Assembly (NCBI GenBank): GCA_951217055.1
Contig: OX578280.1
Span: 40,127,628-40,191,627, forward strand
Origin: Gerris lacustris
Lineage: Eukaryota; Arthropoda; Insecta; Hemiptera; Gerridae
Length of the DNA: 64,000 nucleotides
Direction: 5' to 3'
Positions within the stretch are counted from its first letter, which is position 1. The number at the start of each line of letters is the position of its first letter. Under the pieces are notes generated by a model that did no database searches, had not been told where the DNA came from, and saw only the letters and a program-made list of their open reading frames with translations. The position numbers and the translations under genes were made by a program. Shown one piece after another: positions 52,119 to 64,000 of this stretch.

Positions 52119-54545
52119 ATGCCTCTTCCGCCAGCGCTAGCTGCCCGGCTTGCGAAGCGAGGAATAATCAGCGACGAGTATGTACACAGTCAGGAAAAGA
52201 AAACTCGCCTAGACGCCGAGGAAGAAGTTATAGCGGAGAACTATGATTTCAACGTGAGAGGATCCAAAGAAGACGGTTTGGAAATTTCATCGGCTCAGGC
52301 AGACAAACATTTCAAGGGACACTCGGGCTGTCCCAACAAATGGAACGTTTTCCACGAGTGTAACTCGGCTTGCGTTAGACTCTGGGGAAAGAGGTTCCTA
52401 ACACCGGAACCCAAGTACCAGAGGAAACAAATCAGGCTGCTTGCCAGGTACCCTCTTCCTCCCGGCTGGAAACAAGTCTACGATCCAGGTTAGTCTCAGG
52501 GCGAAATTATATTAAATCCCGTCGTGGTTGATATACGTACAGTTGGATCAAGATGAGAGTTAACACTGATAGGTCTGGCTGGCCAGGGCCAGCTTATGTG
52601 GCTTTTATTTTTTAGACCACGATCGTCCTCCAGTGACATTTTTGTTTTCCTGCACTAGTCTTAAAATTATTGTTTACTCTGACAGCTCAGTTTGGCCAAC
52701 CTATGTGAAGTAAAAAACAAAGCCACTCTATATTACAATTATTCTCACGCTATTATACTTTGTAAATCTCAGATTGGCCAACCTATGTGAAGGAAAAAAT
52801 GAAACCACTAGGCGGTTATCTTTAGGTTACCCTATAATATTTTTGTTTGCCTAGATTTTGTCGACCTAGTACCCGCCAAAATCGAGCTCTCATTGGTTCC
52901 CCTCCCGTTTTTTTCGATTTTCCAGCGTAATAACAAAGTGTAATGGTATGAGTATAGTGTTTACTCTGACAAGGCGGGGTAGCTCGTGGGCCATCCTATC
53001 ATTAGAAATAAGCAATATCGGGCGTGGTATTCTCTGGGTCCTATTTCTGAATCGGGACCCCTGCTTGGTGTTCAGCAAGCGTCGCTGTATAAATGTGTGG
53101 CTGTTTATGAGAAGTGGCGACTAACTGATTATGCATGCAGCTAATGGAGCAACACACTAACCCCTTGTCACCCATTACATGTATAGTTGTATAAGCCCTT
53201 TGGCAGGCCTAGAGTTATGGCCAAAGCTTTTACTTGGGGTGGATTTTTTACAGCATGTTTAAATTGATAAAACTTGGAGTTTAACATCTGGCTAAGCTTT
53301 AGAATTCAGTTACCAAGCCCACAACACACTGTTGTTTTGGCCAGGTTAGGTATATAGAAGAGATTATGCCCCTTCATTTTTAAAATTTATTAAACAAAGG
53401 AATATTATAATTTATATACACAAGTGTGATTATGTCCCTTTGTCACAATATTGATAGGAATAGAATCAAATTGTGTGTTATGGGCTTGGCAACTGTATTC
53501 CAAAGCTGTATCGAACAAGCTATTTAAAAGTTTATTTGAACAAGGGACGTTTCACTCAAATATTTATTCTAAATGTGTGTAAACTTGTTCATTTTGACAA
53601 GAAAAAAGAATACGTGATGTTCAGATCTAGTGAGTATCGATGGGAAGCACGTCTTCATATCAATTCTCCATGTTGGTCTTATAGTCTCAAGTTTAGGTTT
53701 CAAATAAAAATGCCTAGTTTTTAGAAATTAATATTTAGTATTAGAGCATTTACTGAGTGAGCTAACATAAAAAGTTCCTTAAATTTATCATTTCTAGAAA
53801 TTTATAATGTTACACTATTGCTCTTAATGTCTAGGATTGGATAAGTTTATCTTTATAAACTTTGATTTTAATTTTCACTCTAACCTCTGGAATAAATTTC
53901 ACATGTTGCACTCAATTTAACAAACTAATATTCACTCTTTACTTGAAAGCAAGTGGTCCATTAAATCTATTTGGATCTAAATAAAAGTAATACTACATTT
54001 AATGCTTTTTTGGAGTAGTGTAGCCGCTGTCGACAGAGGTCTAATAAGATTGTTTATTTTTTTTAGGTACAGGGAGACATTACTACTGGCAAGTGACTAC
54101 TGATATGGTGAGCTGGTTACCTCCTGGACATCCTAAGTCTGTTATATCCGAGTCTGCCGCTACACTGAGAGAGGAGCGACACCTTGCCGCTACTGACAAG
54201 GACTCAGATAGAGAAAGCGACTCGGAGGATGAAGACGAAGAGATGTCGGGTGCCAAGGAGGAGGAACCGGAGACGAGGCATAGAGACGTTGTGAAGGAGA
54301 GAGAAGCCAACAGGAGGGATGGCAAGTTGAAGACTAAATTCAACGAATTAGACCCTATGGATCCTGCTTCATATTCAGATATACCTAGGGGTAAGTGGTC
54401 GGACGGGTTAGACAAGTCTAACGAAGCTAAGACAGGAGCCGATGTCACCGCTGCAGGTCCTCTCTTCCAGATGAGACCCTACCCTAGCCCTGGAGCTGTA
54501 CTCAGGGCCAATGCTGGATCAGACAAACCTCCTCCACTTCTATAA
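52119..54545 (+). CDS. PQBP1: Polyglutamine-binding protein 1 (WW-domain splicing factor)
   Basis: PQBP1 is a nuclear, largely disordered protein that joins the spliceosome through U5-15kD/DIM1. Coding exons 52119-52488 and 54067-54545 join in phase (G|GT) to give 282 aa. It starts MPLPPALAARLAKRGII, as in vertebrate PQBP1 (MPLPVALQTRLAKRGIL). The WW domain, residues about 114-146, has both tryptophans (PPGWKQVYDPG and MVSWLPPG) and is split by the intron. An acidic/basic low-complexity stretch follows, then the conserved C-terminal block LDPMDPASYSDIPRGKWSDG and RPYPSPGAVLRAN, the Y-x-x-P-x-x-V-L motif that contacts U5-15kD. ATG 52119 fits the family start. Odd: about 60 residues between the N-terminus and the WW domain, absent from the human protein, contain a Cys/His cluster (HFKGHSGCPNKWNVFHEC). 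A donor-like CAG|GTAACA lies 20 bases after the stop. Confidence 0.95.
52545..52975. mobile_element. MITE cluster, '...CTGACAG' family, in the PQBP1 intron
   Basis: GTTTACTCTGACA occurs at about 52671 and again at about 52961, and 'TTGGCCAACCTATGTGAAG' is present twice (about 52694 and 52774). The interior contains CACTAGGCGGTTATCTTTAG and CTCTCATTGGTTCCCCTCC, shared with 49802-50004. Probably two overlapping or nested copies. Confidence 0.55.
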
Positions 54546-54564
54546 CTTCCCTCCAAGTCCACAG

Positions 54565-55604
54565 GTAACAATACTGTATTATTAATGAAGGTAAACTATT
54601 ACTAGTTATATTGTCATGCACCATAAATAAAATAATAAAATACAGACCGATTTTGACTCCACAGTCATCGTCAGTGTACTAATAATTTTCCATAGCAAGT
54701 CAGGCTTGGTATTATAATATGAAGTTATGAGTACCTTGTGCTGGAAGGATGGTGGGAGGACTGTATTTTGGGTATATAGGCAAAAGAAAAATTTTCTTCC
54801 AGTTGAGAAACAAAGGTTTATGGAATTATTAGGGTAGTGTGAGAGAGGTGATTGAGTTTTAACCCTGAGTTAGTAAGTCATTTTATTATAATGTCCAACA
54901 ACTATTTAAATAAATTGCCCAAAAAATAAATCTTAAATTTTTACATATGATTACATAAAATGGGAAGCATATTTTTCTGAATTGAGTATTTGTGTAGGTG
55001 ATTGTTATGTGTATAAGTATTACTTTATTATGAGTTTGACTAAGAGTGCCATATTAAGGTATGTTTTGAAATACCTAAATACTGCCCTCCTACCATCCTC
55101 GCCACACCCGGTACTCTTAAATTCATATATGTATACCAAGCCTGACATGTAAAAATCATGAACACTGTCATGAAGTCTGTATTTTATTATTTTATTTATG
55201 GTTTTTGACAGTGTACCGACAAATTGAACGAGTAATTGTGTTTTTTTTTAACTACCTTTATCTGTTTACCTTAATTATAAATAAATACCATAAAATCTCA
55301 ATCAATACTATTAACTGTATCAGTATATTCTTTTTATATTTCCAACCACCTCTAAATATTAAATCTTAAGTCCATTGAACTCCTTCGTAAATAATCTTCT
55401 TAATTAATTGTATAATGCTTATTATTTTATTTTTTCAGTAAGATAAATTCTTGAAGCAGAATGCAATTTAACATCTTAAATATCATATTTATTTTCTAAT
55501 AATGTTTTTTGTTCTTCATTTGTAATATAATAATAATTGTAACTGAGTTTGTATATAGAACATGTTTATTTAATTTCTGCTAAATAAATGTATATTAATT
55601 GAAC
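54565..55604 (+). other. Probable 3' UTR intron, last exon and poly(A) site of PQBP1
   Basis: The donor CAG|GTAACA at 54564/54565 and the acceptor TTATTTTTTCAG at about 55438 could define a 3' UTR intron holding a PLE copy. The downstream sequence reaches AATAAA at 55583-55588 followed by a GT/T-rich stretch. The stop codon would be only about 20 bases upstream of the junction. Inferred from sequence only. Confidence 0.45.
54600..55320. mobile_element. Second PLE family copy 2, inverted termini
   Basis: TATTTTATTATTTTATTTAT lies inverted at both ends (about 54622-54650 and 55180-55200). The left terminus on the minus strand contains CTGACGATGACTGTGGAGTC then AAAAT, a hammerhead-like core. 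It ends in ACCATAAAATCTCAATCAAT. Same layout as 48490-49015. Confidence 0.65.
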
Positions 55605-59737
<4,133 letters not shown>

Positions 59738-59800
59738 TTCACATCAAGCCAACGTTTCGGCAACTGTTTAATGTTGCCTTCATCAGGGCAAACTGTAACA
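59738..59800 (-). ncRNA. Hammerhead-ribozyme-like core in a PLE terminal repeat
   Basis: On the minus strand: CTGATGA, an extra A, a perfect 6-bp helix II (GGCAAC/GTTGCC, 8-base loop), then GAAAC-GTT. This is the conserved hammerhead order C-U-G-A-N-G-A, helix II, G-A-A-A. Helix I can form from GCC/GGC, an internal loop, and ACA/UGU with flanking U-A and U-G pairs. Helix III would be only the A-C/G-U palindrome, as in minimal hammerheads that act as dimers. Predicted cleavage lies between 59751 and 59750. Hammerheads in PLE termini are an established observation; activity of this one is untested, and the extra A and U at the cleavage position are not ideal. Confidence 0.6.
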
Positions 59801-60247
59801 TACATAAAAAATATGTGAGCATAAACAAGCAGACTACGAACAAGGTAATAAATAAGTGAAACACATAACCGGAACTAAATCAAAACTCACATGAAGATGA
59901 AGAACTAAGCACAAATAATGTAAAAAAGAGAAGGAAGCATAAAACAAATTAATTAAAGGGAACAAGGTGAAAAAGGAATTAAAAAACACTGTTAAAAAGC
60001 TCACGGCTCACAGAAAGTAAATAAATGTAAGAATGTGACAGCTGATGGTGGCGCTGTTGACAGCAGAACGGAGGAACTAAAAACCAAGGCTTCGCTAGCA
60101 TGCAGTGCAACCTAGCGGCCAGGAGAAGTACTAGCAAGCTAAATCTAAGCACAAAGGAAAAAGGAAAATAGGAAAAAAAAAAAAAAAAAAAATAAACAAG
60201 GGAAGAAAGCGGAAAAATACCGAGGTAAGAAAAGGAGGAACATAGAG

Positions 60248-60877
60248 CTAGGTATAAAGGGCCAAAAGGTGCTTGTATAGATCACTTATCCCTGCCACAT
60301 CAGATCTGTAGTTCATTGAGGCCGCATTATTGTGAACAAACAGCATCTCTAAAACTCGTCTCTTTTGAGTATTCTTTTCAGCCCGAACAATACGGACCTC
60401 ATCAGGTTTTAATCTAGCTTTATGACGATTTTCCACACAGTGACAGGCGAGTGCGGTGACATTCCGTAACCCTCTGTCGATAGAATTCTTATGAGCATTT
60501 AGCCGCTCTCGGAGATAGCGCGATGTTTCCCCGATGTAGACCTTATCACAGTCGCTACATTCTATCTGATAGATAACATTAGACCTCTTATTATTAGGGA
60601 TGAGATCCTTAGTCTGTGTAAAGAGGCAGCCTACTTTATGGGGGGTATATTTAGCGAAGAGCTTATTAGGCGCGACCTGCCGAAGTACCCTCACTAAATG
60701 CCCAGTTACGCCTCCGATGTAGGGGAGTTTAGCGAACCCATCTCCAAGAGGAGTCACCGGCGGCGCGGGGGGCGGCATACTATATTTTCTAATTAAGGAA
60801 GCGATCGTTCCGCAGGGGTAGCTTTTTTTGTAGACAACAAAAAAACCTTGGGGAGAGCATTGTTGAAGTAGTAGCAT
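60248..60877 (-). CDS. Penelope-like element: linker and GIY-YIG endonuclease (5'-truncated)
   Basis: A 209-codon frame without stops, but only the C-terminal part of a PLE protein. From about residue 52 it follows the PLE linker (LPYIGGVTGHLVRVLR), then the GIY-YIG domain: VIYQIECSDCDKVYIGETSR, R-x-x-x-H downstream, a Cys/His metal-binding set (C-x2-C, later H-C and H), and the glutamate region KKRRVLEMLF-like (RRVLEMLFVHNN) that carries the catalytic Glu. All key residues look intact, so the copy is fairly young. No reverse transcriptase is found upstream (plus-strand positions above 60877), so it is a dead 5'-truncated copy, and the first ~50 residues may not be element-derived. The terminal repeat with the ribozyme-like core lies about 450 bases downstream. 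Confidence 0.85.
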   Translation of the reverse strand: MLLLQQCSPQGFFVVYKKSYPCGTIASLIRKYSMPPPAPPVTPLGDGFAKLPYIGGVTGHLVRVLRQVAPNKLFAKYTPHKVGCLFTQTKDLIPNNKRSNVIYQIECSDCDKVYIGETSRYLRERLNAHKNSIDRGLRNVTALACHCVENRHKARLKPDEVRIVRAEKNTQKRRVLEMLFVHNNAASMNYRSDVAGISDLYKHLLALYT

Positions 60878-62219
60878 CCATTACACCTGTTATGTTGGTA
60901 AGTAACGTGGGAAGAGCTGGATTACTGTTTTGATATTTGTAAGGCAATAAATGGTGCACTTATCGAAGTTACTAACATACATTAGATTAAACATACTAAA
61001 AGATTTACCCTTTCAGAATTCATACACATGTAGTAGTAGTAGTAGTAGGTCCTAGTACTAGATGAATAGGACGAACCACTAATTTGATTAGCAATTAGGC
61101 CCTTTATAATAGCCCCTTCACACATCATACCTCTATACAATATACCACCGAAGCAAGTATGGAGTGATTATTAGTAAGCCATGCAAATCAGAGGAATGTG
61201 ATGCGGGATTGAACCCATGACCTCGTGATGCCCTTGATTTATTGATGGCCAAGGAGAAAAAATGTCTAAAGCCACTTAAATTCTTGAAAGTAATTCTTTG
61301 AATATATTGCTGTTTAAATAACACTTAAAAAACATAGAGTTCTTTTATAAACACCTGGTATTACCTTGTTAAAGGTATAAATAAGCATGGTGAGCATTCT
61401 AGTTTATAGCTGATCTGAGTACAAATAACGGAAACTGATAATTATTATTTAAGAACTATTTTTAAAAAATAGTTTATTAAATTATTTCCCTCGAGTGAGA
61501 GTTAGCCAGTAACCCAATATGCTCTAATTTCAACATTTTTTATCCTCTTCCTCAACACTTTGCATTACCTATATTCCAAATTAATATATATTAACCAGCT
61601 GCTTTTATTAATTTAACAAAAATTCATCCACTGGAAAGAAAAAATTAATAAAAAAATAAAACATTGCCAACCAAATTAAAAAAATTTAAAAAAAATCATT
61701 TTTGAACTCACTAATAAATTAGAATTTATTCTATTTTCAGTAATGATATAATACATCTAATACTTTCGAAGTTATTTTTTATTAAAAAATATATTCTTAT
61801 ATTTTTATAAATTATGTTATTTATATAAATTTATAATTAGCCTATTTATATATATGTATATTTATATATATCCTTAATCCATTATAAAGCCTATTAACCA
61901 GTGTTTTTTATGGAGATTTTTAACGCTCCAATAAATAGAATAAATTTCAAAATTAATAAAAACTATCAAATTAAACATTTTTTTACTTCCTCAAAATATT
62001 ACACGATTAAATATTTCAAAAATTTACAAAGAATGGACAAAATTATAATAACTCAAATATAACATTTCTTTTTACATCATTGTTCAATGTACATCATATG
62101 TGTTTTTAAGTTTACTTAATATGTAATATTTTATCAATTATTTGTAGTCATTTAAGAAAATATTTTCTTAAATATATTTAATGCTAATTATATATTTCTA
62201 AATCAAATACTTATTTGTA

Positions 62220-62311
<92 letters not shown>

Positions 62312-62799
62312 TTATTTATTTATTTATTTATATATAAATTTAATTCATAATAACATTGTTTTCATTGTCCTTAATTTTTTTTTTGTGTGTTTATATATCC
62401 ATATAACAATTTAATAAAAAATCAAAGTTAATTAATTTAATTTCGTCATTATAAATATAAATTAATCTGCTAATTTTCCTATTTAGAAAATAGTTTAAAA
62501 GAGAAAAGAGCAGTGCAAAAAATGTATTTAAGTTGAAGAAATAATTATTTTAGGCACAAGAAAGTATTGTTTATGTAAAACTAATCTGAAGTGAAATAAG
62601 ACAAAAACTAGATAATACTCTAAAAGGGAAATCTATATGATTAATATCATTTTAAATTATTTATTTATATTTTTTTGGTTGAGGTTAAGCAAACGGGTTT
62701 AGCCATTGGTAAAATACTAAATTTTAAAGCTACAAATTGCACTGCTGGTGAAACAAATATAATAAAATTATGACACAGTTTCAGGAATTGTTAAGTGGA
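60878..62799. other. AT-rich intergenic region
   Basis: No gene. A (TAG)n run lies at 61031-61048, a tRNA-SINE-like B-box (GGTTCAATCC on the minus strand) at about 61204-61213, and an AT microsatellite at 62222-62310 followed by (TTTA)n. Confidence 0.45.
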
Positions 62800-63058
62800 G
62801 GATTAGTGGCTTAAAAAATCGGTACGAGACAACTCAGACAAACTTTCTCATCTCCACCCCCAAATTTGGAGCTCAATTTCGCCTCGGGGTATGATTTTTC
62901 TAAATATGTATGCCAAACTTGGCCCAGTAGTTTAAGCTCTAGACAGACGACAGACCAAATAAACACTTTTTTGGACTCGGGGACCTCAAAACGTTTTAAT
63001 CCATCAAAATCTAATTTTCGCTCCATAAGAATACTTACTCTTTATTTGAGAAAGTAAA
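62800..63058 (+). repeat. Dispersed repeat family R, copy 3
   Basis: Best preserved copy: 'GGCCCAGTAGTTTAAGCTC', 'AGACAGACGACAGACC', 'ACTTTTTTGGACTCGGGGAC' and a tail 'TAAGAATACTTACTCTTTAT'. Related to 34530-34797 (plus) and 3121-3260 (minus). Confidence 0.65.
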
Positions 63059-64000
63059 AAACCCTGACTTCACTAGTGTATGAGATTTACTCATTGTAAT
63101 TGGTTTTAATACTTTCAAAACCCTTCATTTTGAGCTGTTTGTTTCACAAACAATGCATGGCTGCTTTGCGGTTTAGCATTTTACCGCTATACTAGTGGCA
63201 CCTTTTGCTTTACCTTGACCAAATTTTTTGATTTCTTCTTAATCCTAAGGAATAATGGTAAAATAACAATTATAAGTTTAATTTGATTAACCAAAGTTAA
63301 AGAAATAATGTAAAAATATACTATTTGAATTGTAGAAATTGATGGCATTGCATGCCTAGATTTAAATTATTAAATTAAAAATATTACAAAACAGAATAGT
63401 CTGCCAATTGGCTTACTTATTTCCCATCACAATCTTTGATGATGTTTTGTGATTACGACCCATTATTGTCTAATTTATTTAATTACCTTTGGTAAGCTCT
63501 GAAGAGAAATATTAAAAAAAGAAAAAGTGGTTGGATTAGACATTGATAGCAAAAATAAATATTCCGGAGCAACATGTCCCATCTTGAAAGTACTGTACCT
63601 CAGATTCCCACAAATATAAAGCAGTTATGAGATTTACCCGTGAGAAAGTTATAATTCTTTATATTTAATAATTGCTCCAAAAATCAACATCGTCAACATT
63701 TTTTGTGAACTATCATATCTTAAAAACAGTTTGCTTGATTTTAACGATATTTGGATGGTAAGTCATAATTCACCTATTTTTCTTCTGCACCTATTACTTT
63801 CTCTTGCACATGTGCTCAAACTTTTTTTTTAATTAACCAACATCTTTATAAAGTACTCATCTGATATTAAGGAAATTTTGATGGTTTGTCGAATGTAGCC
63901 CTCAGATGGTCCAACATTAATTTCAATCGTCTGAGCACATTAAATATTGCTAAATTAATACTTTCATTCATGTAAAAAAAATCAAAACCATTTTGATTGA
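63059..64000. other. AT-rich sequence to the right edge
   Basis: No open frame with a recognisable domain, no RNA gene and no bounded repeat seen. Confidence 0.4.

Overview
The window is a piece of a strongly AT-rich, intron-rich animal genome, almost certainly an insect. A hemipteran-like genome is my guess from the gene structures and the repeat load; nothing here proves the order. No CRISPR array, bacterial operon or prophage is present.

Five conserved protein-coding genes carry the window. (1) 12138-18997, minus strand: Arp1/centractin, the actin-related filament of dynactin, eight coding exons, 376 aa, fully resolved. (2) 19523-19699, plus: a 58-aa subunit 9/10 of mitochondrial complex III (ox/UQCR10), head-to-head with Arp1 across a 525-bp shared promoter region. 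(3) 25661-29347, plus: a loco/RGS12-type regulator of G-protein signalling (PDZ, PTB, RGS, two RBDs, GoLoco; 1228 aa) in one uninterrupted exon. (4) 31292-49540, plus: a gamma-tubulin complex component, best matching GCP4, 14 coding exons whose phases sum to a 704-aa frame. (5) 52119-54545, plus: PQBP1, a WW-domain splicing factor of 282 aa in two coding exons, with a probable third non-coding exon. They have unrelated cellular roles (microtubule motor/nucleation, respiration, G-protein signalling, splicing) and do not form a functional cluster.

The rest is a layered transposon landscape. 1-600: tail of an LTR-retrotransposon polyprotein. 600-12000: repeats, two abutting MITEs, microsatellites, no gene. 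15588-18260: Tigger-like element and a dead LINE reverse transcriptase inside Arp1 introns. 20984-23041: a Tigger/pogo element interrupted by a piggyBac-like element. 23200-23800: an old repeat split by a tRNA-derived SINE with a perfect 12-bp duplication. 33100-49020: the gamma-tubulin-complex gene introns hold a hAT element with 8-bp duplication, two fold-back tRNA-SINEs, several Penelope-like element (PLE) ends, MITEs and LINE scraps. 59738-60877: a 5'-truncated PLE with an intact GIY-YIG endonuclease reading frame and a hammerhead-ribozyme-like core downstream. 55600-64000 otherwise holds AT-rich sequence and microsatellites.

The most notable signals are the hammerhead-like cores in at least two PLE families, the fold-back SINEs, the single-exon loco gene with a tandem Trp/Pro tail, and the PLE remnant that abuts a splice acceptor of the gamma-tubulin-complex gene. 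I found no clear new multi-gene system.
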